Position numbers and translations under genes: made by a program. 34,706 nt of DNA from NCBI GenBank assembly GCA_900772575.1, contig CAAHEN010000034.1, positions 1-34,706 on the forward strand, in the 5' to 3' direction. Below the pieces are notes generated by a model. That model had not been told where the DNA came from. It made no database searches and worked only from the letters and a program-made list of their open reading frames with translations. This stretch comes from Bacteroidaceae bacterium. GTDB taxonomy: Bacteria > Bacteroidota > Bacteroidia > Bacteroidales > Bacteroidaceae. This document shows positions 17,499 through 24,533 of this stretch, in pieces. The stretch's first letter is position 1, and each line of letters opens with the position of its first letter.

Positions 17499-20400
17499 AT
17501 GAAGACTAAGAATAAAAGAAATAATATGATGCAAGGTGCTTTGCGCACTGGCGTTTGTCTCTTCCTGCTTTCCGGCTCCTGCGTACTCTCTGCACAGACG
17601 GAAGCCGATGCAGACTCCGCCGCAGCACCTGTCGCCCATCAGGTTTCACCCTATGTGCTCAAGGAGGTTTCCGGTTTCGTCTACGATGCCGCCACCCACG
17701 CTCCTTTGGCCGGTGTGAAGGTGCAGGCGCTCAACAACCGTGTCTACACTGCCCTGACTGACGACAAGGGTGCCTATACCATTAAAATTCCCGATTTTGT
17801 CACCTCCCTTTTTGTCAGTGTTCCTGAATATGGCGATGGCATGATTGCCATCAAAGGGGCGACGGATCAGAATGCGAGTCTCTATGCCTCGTCTTTCAAG
17901 AGCCCCTATTTTGACGGTACACAGCTCTATGCCCGCCAAAACATGAAGGTGGAGACGTCCAGCGCCCTGACGATAGACAACGACATCGAGAACAAGCTGA
18001 ACAGTACGGTGCGCACAATCAACCGTGGCGGCATTCCCGCCCAAGGCGTGGCCATGTTCATGAACGGTCTAAATTCTCTGAACGCCAATGCCCAGCCGCT
18101 TGTCGTGGTCGACGGTGTGATCTGGGATATGCAGTACGACCGTACGACCCTTCATACCGGTTTTGTCAACAACCTCTTCAGTATCCTCGATACGGAGGAC
18201 ATCGAGAGTGTCGAAGTGATGAAGAACGGTACGGCACTCTATGGTGCGCAAGGTGGCAACGGCGTCATACTCATTCAGACGAAACGCGGTCGCAGCATGG
18301 TGACCCGCATCAACATTCGCGCTTACGGCGGCTACGAGCTGATGCCCTCATCTGTCAAGATGATGAACGCCAGCCAGTATCGCAACTACGTGACGGAGTT
18401 CATCGGTACCACTTCTGCCGGACAGGATTATTTTAAGAGCACGACCAACGTTCCCTCTTTCATGAACGAGGATCCGAACTACTTGCTCTATCCCATCTAC
18501 CACAACAATACGGATTGGCAAGACGGCATGTATGAGAATGCCTTCACGCAGAACTACCGTGTGAATGTGGAAGGCGGTGATGACGTGGCCATGTACAACC
18601 TTTCGCTGGGCTACTCACAGGCCGACGCTGTGGCGAAACAGACAGACTTCAACCGTCTGAACATCCGCTTCAACTCAGACATCGTTCTCTTCAGGAACCT
18701 CACCACAGGCCTTGACATCTCCTATGCCCGCAGTGCTTACAACATGCGCGACAACGGTTGGGCGCCCGACTATTCGTCTTCGAACATCTCGTCGCCGAAT
18801 GTACTGGGCCTGATTCAGTCACCGTTCATCAGCCCGTACACCCACTATCTTTATTACGAAGATGGCGGCATGCATCTCGGCCATACGGATAAGATCTATT
18901 CAGGACGTGATTACACGGCAGCCAACAATCCTTATGCCTTCGCGCAGTCGTTCGGCTATGCCGGTTTTGTCAATCCCTATTGGATCCTCAGCAACGGACA
19001 GGGCGACAACAAAAACTACATGGAGCAGACCCAGTTTGCCATCAACGTAGCCCCCAAGTTCACCATCACCAAAAACCTGACGCTCAGCGATCGCTTCAGC
19101 TATGTGATGAACCGCAACAACGAGAAGTACTATCTTCCCAATGACGGTACGCCGCAGAAGAATGTCGAGGGCCTCGGCGCTGTCCAGAGCGTCATGCGCT
19201 CACAGTTCAGCAAGGAGACGTTCGTATTCAACGACCTGCGGCTCGATTGGAAACAGCAGTTCGGCGGCCATTACGTCAATGTCTTCGGCGGTTTCCGCCT
19301 GTCCTCATTCTCATACGGCAACAGCTACATCCGCGGTTACAACAATGACCAGGACAAGATGCCTAACATGAGCATGTCTCTCCAGTATAAGGACTACGGC
19401 GGCACCAATGACAAGTGGACCAACCTGGCCTATTACCTCTTCGGCGAGTACAACTTCAAGAACCGGTATTTCCTCAACGTCGGTACGACCATGGAGGCCT
19501 CTTCACGTTTCGGTAAGGAAGCCTCGGAGGGACTCAAGCTCTTCGGTGTGAAGTGGGGGCTCTTCCCCTCGGCACAGCTCGGCTGGCTCGTCTCCTCTGA
19601 AGACTGGTTCAATGTGCCCGGAATCGACTATCTGAAACTTGTCGGCGGCTACGAGGAGACAGGTAACGACAATGTCGACTATTACGCTGCACGGACCTAT
19701 TTCGCCAATACCGTCTTCTTGAAGAATGCCACGGGCTTGCAGCTTTCGAACATTGAGAACCCGACAATCCAGTGGGAGACCAACCGTCGCTTTAATGTCG
19801 GCCTTCAGACAAGTGTCCTCAACAACCGCTTGAGCTTCAGTGTCGACTACTATTGGTCGAAGACCTCCAACCTCTTGACCCGCAAGGCCGTCAGTGATAT
19901 CACCGGTCTGAAATATATGTGGGCCAACGACGGTGGGCTGAAGAACAGCGGCGTCGACGTCAATGTCAATGGCATTCTCGTCAACACACGGGACTGGAAA
20001 TGGCAGGCCGGCTTCAGCGTAGGCCATTACAAGAATGAGATCACCAAGTTGCCGGAGTCTTCGATGAACTACATCACCACATATGCGCTTGATGAGAATG
20101 GGCACAAGACCGGTGAGGCCAACAGCATCCACGGCTATGCTTCTTCGATCTACGGCTCCAGCAACATCCTGACCGCCGTCGGTTCTGCGGCCGGTGTGTT
20201 CTATGGCTACAAGACTGCCGGTGTGTTCTCCACCGATGAGGAGGCCTCAAAGGCTGGCCGCTACGGCTACTTGCGCTATCCCACAGGCTTGACGCAGGCT
20301 CCCTACCGCAACTTCAAGGCCGGTGATGTCCACTTCATCGACCAGAACGGTGACGGCTGGATTTCAGAGGCTGATATGGTGCAGATCGGTGACCCCAATC

Positions 20401-20897
20401 CAGATATCTATGGTAACATCTACACCAGTCTGTCTTGGAAGAACCTGACCCTGTCGCTCGACTTCAAGTATTCGCTTGGCAACGACATCTACAACTACCA
20501 GCGCTCACAGCTTGAAGGTGCCAATGGCATCTACAACCAGACGACTGCCGTTGTCAACCGCTGGAAGTATGAAGGCCAGGTGACCGACGTGCCTCGCACG
20601 ATGGCCTCCGACAACGAACAGTGGGTGAACAACGAGCGCTTCTCAGACCGCTGGATTGAAGACGGTTCCTACCTCAAGCTGAAGAAGGTGCGCTTGACCT
20701 ACAAGATACCTTTGACGCTGAGCTGGTTGCAAGGCCTTTCAGTCTGGGGCGAAGCCAACAACGTGTTCACAGTGACCAAGTACCTGGGCCAGGATCCCGA
20801 GGTTTCGGCCGGCAACAGTGTGCTCTATCAGGGCATTGACGCTGGGTTCCTGCCTCAGAACCGCAACTTCAATTTGGGTGTGACCATCAATTTGTAA
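17499..20897 (+). CDS. SusC/RagA-family TonB-dependent outer-membrane transporter (pair 2, divergent plug)
   Basis: 1132 residues. Signal peptide (about 1-32), then a short Ala/Asp-rich linker. A carboxypeptidase-regulatory-like domain follows (about 55-130: VSGFVYDAATHAPLAGVKV, DDKGAYTIKIP). The plug is recognisable (PLVVVDGVIWDM, IESVEVMKNGTALYGAQGGN, VILIQTKRG), but the stretch before it is shortened and lacks the usual GRVAGVxVxSxSGxPG segment. No TonB-box-like VVTGYG is visible. The barrel contains a DQNGDGWISEAD calcium-type loop (about 948-959) and ends NLGVTINL. The partner SusD lies 121 bases downstream, a wider gap than elsewhere in the cluster. Confident for the family; function of the altered N-terminal part unknown. 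Confidence 0.94.
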   Translation: MKTKNKRNNMMQGALRTGVCLFLLSGSCVLSAQTEADADSAAAPVAHQVSPYVLKEVSGFVYDAATHAPLAGVKVQALNNRVYTALTDDKGAYTIKIPDFVTSLFVSVPEYGDGMIAIKGATDQNASLYASSFKSPYFDGTQLYARQNMKVETSSALTIDNDIENKLNSTVRTINRGGIPAQGVAMFMNGLNSLNANAQPLVVVDGVIWDMQYDRTTLHTGFVNNLFSILDTEDIESVEVMKNGTALYGAQGGNGVILIQTKRGRSMVTRINIRAYGGYELMPSSVKMMNASQYRNYVTEFIGTTSAGQDYFKSTTNVPSFMNEDPNYLLYPIYHNNTDWQDGMYENAFTQNYRVNVEGGDDVAMYNLSLGYSQADAVAKQTDFNRLNIRFNSDIVLFRNLTTGLDISYARSAYNMRDNGWAPDYSSSNISSPNVLGLIQSPFISPYTHYLYYEDGGMHLGHTDKIYSGRDYTAANNPYAFAQSFGYAGFVNPYWILSNGQGDNKNYMEQTQFAINVAPKFTITKNLTLSDRFSYVMNRNNEKYYLPNDGTPQKNVEGLGAVQSVMRSQFSKETFVFNDLRLDWKQQFGGHYVNVFGGFRLSSFSYGNSYIRGYNNDQDKMPNMSMSLQYKDYGGTNDKWTNLAYYLFGEYNFKNRYFLNVGTTMEASSRFGKEASEGLKLFGVKWGLFPSAQLGWLVSSEDWFNVPGIDYLKLVGGYEETGNDNVDYYAARTYFANTVFLKNATGLQLSNIENPTIQWETNRRFNVGLQTSVLNNRLSFSVDYYWSKTSNLLTRKAVSDITGLKYMWANDGGLKNSGVDVNVNGILVNTRDWKWQAGFSVGHYKNEITKLPESSMNYITTYALDENGHKTGEANSIHGYASSIYGSSNILTAVGSAAGVFYGYKTAGVFSTDEEASKAGRYGYLRYPTGLTQAPYRNFKAGDVHFIDQNGDGWISEADMVQIGDPNPDIYGNIYTSLSWKNLTLSLDFKYSLGNDIYNYQRSQLEGANGIYNQTTAVVNRWKYEGQVTDVPRTMASDNEQWVNNERFSDRWIEDGSYLKLKKVRLTYKIPLTLSWLQGLSVWGEANNVFTVTKYLGQDPEVSAGNSVLYQGIDAGFLPQNRNFNLGVTINL

Positions 20898-20960
20898 TAT
20901 AACAGTCAGAGCGTGAATCGAGGGTGTGTGGCCCCAGTCTCAGCAGAGATGACGGCCTTT

Positions 20961-20977
20961 CCGGTGCCCGGCACCGG
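20961..20977 (+). repeat. Perfect GC-rich inverted repeat between susC and susD of pair 2
   Basis: CCGGTGCC (20961-20968) and GGCACCGG (20970-20977) are exact inverted copies with one base between them. Nearby GGGTGTGTGG (around 20930) and TCACACAACCC (around 20989-20999) can extend a longer imperfect stem. There is no T-run. This is the only large gap in the operon and may hold an mRNA structure that sets the SusC:SusD ratio or shields an RNA end (inference). Confidence 0.5.
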
Positions 20978-21018
20978 CCACTCTCGCCTCACACAACCCG
21001 CATAAAAGCAACAACGCA

Positions 21019-23301
21019 ATGAAAAAGAAAACGATTATAGGCCTGTGCTGCTCCCTCTTGGGTTTGGGTGTGACGACAACCTCTTGCGAGGACATGTTGA
21101 CGCCTGAAATGGATCGCTATGCTGAAGGATTCTCCGGGAGAGACACGGTCAACTTTTACTTCGGCATCTTGCAGAACCTTCAGGATGTGGCCGAGAACAA
21201 CATCCTTCTCGGAGACATCCGAAGCGACCTCGCCGATACCACGGGCTATGTCAGCGACACCGTGGCAACGCTGGCTAACTTCGACAAGGTGGCAGATGGC
21301 GAAAACGGCTTGCTCAGCCGTGCGGCCTACTACAAGGTCATCAACCAGTGCAACTATTACCTTGCCGCAGTTGATACCGCGGCCCAGAAGAACAATATCT
21401 ACTACATGCGCCGCGAGTTCGCGCAGGTGCAGATGGTCCGTGCATGGACCTACATGCAACTCGTGCAGAATTACGGCGAGGTGCCTTTCATCACCTCTCC
21501 GGTCACCAATGCCCACACCGGGTGGGAGACCAATCCGGAAGGTGGCTTTGCCACAGCGGACAACCTGCTCGACCTACTCCTGAAAAACGGGCTTCAGCAG
21601 GCCTATGAATACGAGAAGGTTTATGGCACTCCCAATTACGGAGCGCTCAATAACGGCAATGCCAATATTCCTGCCAGTCTATGCGTGTTTCCTGCCGATG
21701 TCGTGATGGGGGATCTGTACCTGCTTCGTGGCAAGACGAAGGCCGACTATGAGAAGGCAGCCTCTTATTATTACACGTTCATCGATGAGCAAAACCAGAT
21801 ACACAACCGGGATGCTCAAGGCATGGTGTCGGTTTCTAAATATGGGCAGGCACCGAACGAGCGGTATAGTCCAAATCCCTTGATGTGGGCAACCTTCTTG
21901 GATCGGGGTTCTTCTCCTTCCGCAGCTTCGGAACTGGTCACCATCGTGCCGTCGGCAGCCAACTCCAGTATGGGCACCGTGCTGACGCGTGCCGCCCGTG
22001 TTTATGGTTTTGACCCGTCGTCCTCAACTTCCTCCACGACGACGACAAATGACAAAGGCGAAATTGTGTACAACACCACCGGTGTCATCACCGTCACTGC
22101 AAACTATAAGTCACGTCAGTTGGCAGCTTCTCGCCGCTACACCAACCTCTCCAACTCTCAGTTTTATTGCGTGCCCAAGACGGCAACGGGAATGGAGCTT
22201 AACAATGTAGGTGCCAGTGCCCGTGAAGATGAAATCGCCAGTGTTGAATATTGGCCCTGTGGTGATGGCCGCTTGCCGGGGACTGTACGTTCGGTACGTA
22301 CTACCGTCGGAAATTTGGATTTTGTGCAGAAGCGTGCCACGTCTATGTCGTATAGCTTCATGAACGGAACATTGCAGCCCCAGAGCTCTTCAGCATTCAA
22401 TTTTGATTATACCCTGCCGCTCTACCGTGTCCGTCAGATCTACCTGCGCTATGCTGAAGCCATCAACCGTGCTGGCTATCCACGCTATGCCTACGCGGTG
22501 CTGCGTGACGGCTTGACACCTAAGTCTGTTCCCACATTGACACGCGACACCTTGACTTTGCCTGACAACCAAGGGAAGCAAGTCGTCTATTACAGGGTTC
22601 GGCCCGCCAATGGCGCGGATATTACTGTAGACGAAGTACGCCGTGCCCAGAATGTCAATTGGCTCACCTTCGACGAGACCCGCTGGGAGAGCAATGTTGG
22701 CATTCACAGAAACGGCTGTAGCATTGGCTATGACCTTGACACCCTCTATTGCTACAACGTCACTGTCGCTCAACGCATCGCCGATGAGAAGGCCCGTACA
22801 CAAGGGCTCTCCACGGAGGAAACCACGAAACTGGCCACTACACTCCAAGCAGATCTCGTGGCCGAGAGCAAGGCTTCCGACGCTCCCGAAACAGGCGGTG
22901 ACGGCACGGGTGACGGCACTGGTGACGGTACCGATTCACAGGAGGAAGGCGATAATGGTAATGGCTCATCCGGTGATGCGCTGCCCGCCGCCGACCCGAA
23001 GATCCCTGAGAACATCGCCGATCAGATCAATGCCGTAGAGACACTCATCGCCGACGAAATGGCTCTTGAGACGGCCTTCGAAGGTTTCCGTTACTATGAC
23101 CTGTTCCGCATAGCCCGTCATAAGAACAATGACGTCTGGGGTGGTCTGACATCAGACTATGGCACCAACTGGTTTGCGTGGACTGTGGCCCGCCGTTCCG
23201 TAGACGCCGCCCCCTATGCCAAGCCATCGACATTCAATGCCGCTCTGTATAGCAAATTGCAGGATCAGAGCAATTGGTTCCTTCAGAACCCCCAATATTG
23301 A
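21019..23301 (+). CDS. SusD/RagB-family lipoprotein (pair 2) with Asp/Gly-rich insert
   Basis: 760 residues, large for SusD. Lipobox TTSC, C23, is followed by EDM. SusD hallmarks are the helical segment with FAQVQMVRAWTYMQLVQNYG then EVPFIT (about 134-160), YRVRQIYLRYAEAINRAGYP (about 475-493), and a C-terminal EMALETAFEGFRYYDLFRIA segment (about 680-700). Between the last two lies a low-complexity insert (about 618-655) rich in Gly, Asp, Glu and Ser with three GDGT units. The mature N-terminus is short on the usual P-x-N/D-Q pattern. It should form the lid of the preceding SusC. It is the last gene of the cluster and is followed by a terminator. Confidence 0.92.
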   Translation: MKKKTIIGLCCSLLGLGVTTTSCEDMLTPEMDRYAEGFSGRDTVNFYFGILQNLQDVAENNILLGDIRSDLADTTGYVSDTVATLANFDKVADGENGLLSRAAYYKVINQCNYYLAAVDTAAQKNNIYYMRREFAQVQMVRAWTYMQLVQNYGEVPFITSPVTNAHTGWETNPEGGFATADNLLDLLLKNGLQQAYEYEKVYGTPNYGALNNGNANIPASLCVFPADVVMGDLYLLRGKTKADYEKAASYYYTFIDEQNQIHNRDAQGMVSVSKYGQAPNERYSPNPLMWATFLDRGSSPSAASELVTIVPSAANSSMGTVLTRAARVYGFDPSSSTSSTTTTNDKGEIVYNTTGVITVTANYKSRQLAASRRYTNLSNSQFYCVPKTATGMELNNVGASAREDEIASVEYWPCGDGRLPGTVRSVRTTVGNLDFVQKRATSMSYSFMNGTLQPQSSSAFNFDYTLPLYRVRQIYLRYAEAINRAGYPRYAYAVLRDGLTPKSVPTLTRDTLTLPDNQGKQVVYYRVRPANGADITVDEVRRAQNVNWLTFDETRWESNVGIHRNGCSIGYDLDTLYCYNVTVAQRIADEKARTQGLSTEETTKLATTLQADLVAESKASDAPETGGDGTGDGTGDGTDSQEEGDNGNGSSGDALPAADPKIPENIADQINAVETLIADEMALETAFEGFRYYDLFRIARHKNNDVWGGLTSDYGTNWFAWTVARRSVDAAPYAKPSTFNAALYSKLQDQSNWFLQNPQY
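22897..22932 (+). repeat. Three 12-bp tandem repeats coding Gly-Asp-Gly-Thr
   Basis: Units GGTGACGGCACG, GGTGACGGCACT and GGTGACGGTACC lie head to tail in frame within the second susD (from about codon 627). Short in-frame repeats of this kind can change copy number by slippage without breaking the frame. Confidence 0.85.
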
Positions 23302-23340
23302 TTGATCAGCCGTAATCCCAACTTAGGATACATGAATGTG

Positions 23341-23374
23341 AAAGCCGCAGCGCGAACAGCGTTGCGGCTTTTAC
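23341..23374 (+). terminator. Intrinsic terminator of the FAS1/SusCD cluster
   Basis: AAAGCCGCAGCGC (23341-23353) pairs with GCGTTGCGGCTTT (23359-23371) over 13 positions with a single G-U wobble and a GAACA loop, ending in a T-rich run. It begins 39 bases after the last susD stop. The bidirectional A/T-flanked shape could also work on the other strand. Confidence 0.9.
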
Positions 23375-23430
23375 TTAGTTTGTACTATTGTTGTCCGGTA
23401 AAACTTTCGCACCTGTTCAGGACACGGCGA

Positions 23431-23482
23431 AGCCCGGGACGGGGCGTCATAACATCAGGCGGGGCCACCCCGTCCCGGGGCT
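23431..23482 (+). other. Long GC-rich hairpin downstream of the cluster
   Basis: AGCCCGGGACGGGG (23431-23444) pairs with CCCCGTCCCGGGGCT (23468-23482), 14 base pairs with one bulged G and a 23-base loop, followed by TTTCG. It could be a second, backup terminator. It lies in the gene-poor kilobase 23302-24340. Confidence 0.6.
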
Positions 23483-23484
23483 TT

Positions 23485-23673
23485 CGTCGCGCATGTGCCG
23501 CGCTTCATCAATCGCTCATCATCAATTGTGCATCATCAGTCGCACGCCATCAATTGCACATCCTATGAACGCTAACCGCTCACGGGATTTTGTGACGGTT
23601 TACAGGTGCACGGGAAGTTCATCCCTAGGGCCAACGCGACCCCATGACGGCCTAAAATTCGAGTTTAACACTG
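23485..23673 (+). other. Noncoding stretch with short degenerate repeats
   Basis: No ORF here has recognisable content. ATCAATTGTGCATC (from 23522) recurs as ATCAATTGCACATC (from 23550), the kind of simple ATCA/CAATTG-rich filler often seen between Bacteroidales genes. A GGGAAGTT/CCCTAGGG word pair at 23612-23630 is discussed in the findings. Confidence 0.4.
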
Positions 23674-23705
23674 CTTGTTTTCGGCGCCCGGAAACCGTAT
23701 TTTTG
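23674..23705 (+). promoter_or_regulatory. Candidate promoter in the gene-poor region
   Basis: TATTTTTG (23698-23705) fits TAnnTTTG, with CTTG at 23674-23677 as a one-mismatch -33 box and a 20-base spacer. The predicted start, about 23712, falls at the first base of a perfect hairpin. No protein gene follows on this strand for over 600 bases. Confidence 0.5.
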
Positions 23706-23712
23706 TACCAGA

Positions 23713-23745
23713 GGAAACGGCTATCCCACGCGGATAGCCGTTTCC
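23713..23745 (+). ncRNA. Perfect 14-bp hairpin directly after a promoter
   Basis: GGAAACGGCTATCC (23713-23726) and GGATAGCCGTTTCC (23732-23745) are exact inverted copies around a CACGC loop. There is no T-run behind it. It could be the 5' end of a small RNA, an mRNA-stabilising element, or a protein-binding dyad. Which of these it is cannot be told from sequence alone. Confidence 0.35.
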
Positions 23746-23805
23746 TATGCCCTGCGATGACCGGAATCGCCATCATATGGCAAAATTAGGGCGGTTTTCC
23801 CGGGC

Positions 23806-23866
23806 AACTTCCCTAGGCCCCGGTAAAATTTGCTCTGAGCTAATTCAGATTTGCCCTAGGGAAGTT
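23806..23866 (+). repeat. 12-bp inverted repeat flanking 37 bases
   Basis: AACTTCCCTAGG (23806-23817) and CCTAGGGAAGTT (23855-23866) are exact inverted copies. The 37-base interval contains a smaller CTGA/TCAG dyad and two ATTTGC words. No gene overlaps it. Confidence 0.6.
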
Positions 23867-23998
23867 TCGCTGAAGTCCCGCTTTAACATTCCGCGCACTC
23901 CCGAAGGTTAAATAAGTTAAGGCGGTGTTTCGATGATTGGGACAAAAAGGTGAAGCGGCGGGTGACGCGGTGCTATATTATGGGGATGTTTTGTTGCT

Positions 23999-24241
23999 GT
24001 ACAATGAGCTTTGGCTGAGTTTGCCTGGCCCGGACATACCTGTTCGGCAGTCCCAGAACATCGCAAGGGCACTATTGTCGAAGTCCCTTGTCGCGGTGAC
24101 TCATGGCCATGCCACGCTCCTAAGCTTAGGCGCGAAACCTGTTGTGGTTTCCGGTGCCGCCGAATCTCTACAGCCCGTGTGTTTGGGCGTGGTGTGAACA
24201 GAGGACGTCTGCAGGCCTAAGACTTATCACAGTACTTTTTT
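23999..24241 (+). ncRNA. Candidate structured RNA of about 240 nt
   Basis: A nested series of complementary segments closes this interval: 23999-24002 with 24232-24235, 24004-24008 with 24223-24227, and 24009-24013 with 24217-24221 (one mismatch). Further in are GCCTG 24023-24027 with CAGGC 24212-24216, GGAC 24032-24035 with GTCT 24207-24210, and TGTTC 24041-24045 with GAACA 24196-24200. Local hairpins lie inside at 24064-24090, 24119-24130 (CCTAAGCTTAGG), 24134-24151 (GAAACC/GGTTTC) and 24173-24188. A six-T run follows the closing stem at 24236-24241. The rod-like outline and length would suit a 6S-type RNA, but no diagnostic motif was recognised. ORFs through it (such as one from a TTG at 23937) have no protein-like features. 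The promoter is not clear. Confidence 0.45.
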
Positions 24242-24340
24242 AATGTGGGCGGTGACGCACTAGATGCCCACGCATCGCGTTATTGATATAGCGAGGCGGC
24301 ACAAAGCCGCTCCTGCGAACGCAAGCAATACAGACCGTCT

Positions 24341-24502
24341 ATGGAACATTCTACCCCCGACGCCTTTCAGACACCGAGAGAGGACATACTGCTCTTCCTG
24401 CGCACCTTTGCCCGCGTCTATGTGCCACGTTGGCCGCAAGCGGCAAGCGCAACAGACACTCCCACCGATGGTGTGGCGGGGGACAACGGGCGACACTGCT
24501 GA
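24341..24502 (+). CDS. Small hypothetical protein, 53 residues
   Basis: ATG at 24341 to TGA at 24502. The first half is protein-like: an acidic and polar start, then REDILLFLRTFARVYVPRW (about 13-31), an amphipathic helix with alternating hydrophobic and Arg residues. The last 20 residues are low-complexity. It is convergent with the ECF sigma gene, whose stop lies 32 bases away. A 5-bp hairpin (24296-24310, GCGGC/GCCGC) lies upstream. From memory, short proteins with a similar helix occur in other Bacteroidales, but this is unverified. Function unknown. Confidence 0.45.
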   Translation: MEHSTPDAFQTPREDILLFLRTFARVYVPRWPQAASATDTPTDGVAGDNGRHC

Positions 24503-24533
24503 CTGGATCAGACCGCAGACTTAGACCGCAGGG

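Noticed and set aside
5037..23301. Classical polysaccharide utilization locus
   Set aside because: Two SusCD pairs are present, but no carbohydrate-active enzyme or sugar-sensing regulator was found in or beside the cluster.
23806..23866. Invertible promoter (phase-variation switch)
   Set aside because: The 37-base interval is very short for a known invertible promoter, contains no complete promoter on either strand, and no recombinase gene is near.
23937..24197. Open frame of 86 codons in the gene-poor region
   Set aside because: It needs a TTG start, has no protein family pattern, and overlaps the candidate structured RNA, whose pairing explains the sequence better.
23999..24241. tmRNA, RNase P RNA or SRP RNA
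   Set aside because: No tRNA-like T-loop or CCA end, no GAAAGUCC-type RNase P core and no GGAAGC-type SRP loop could be found.
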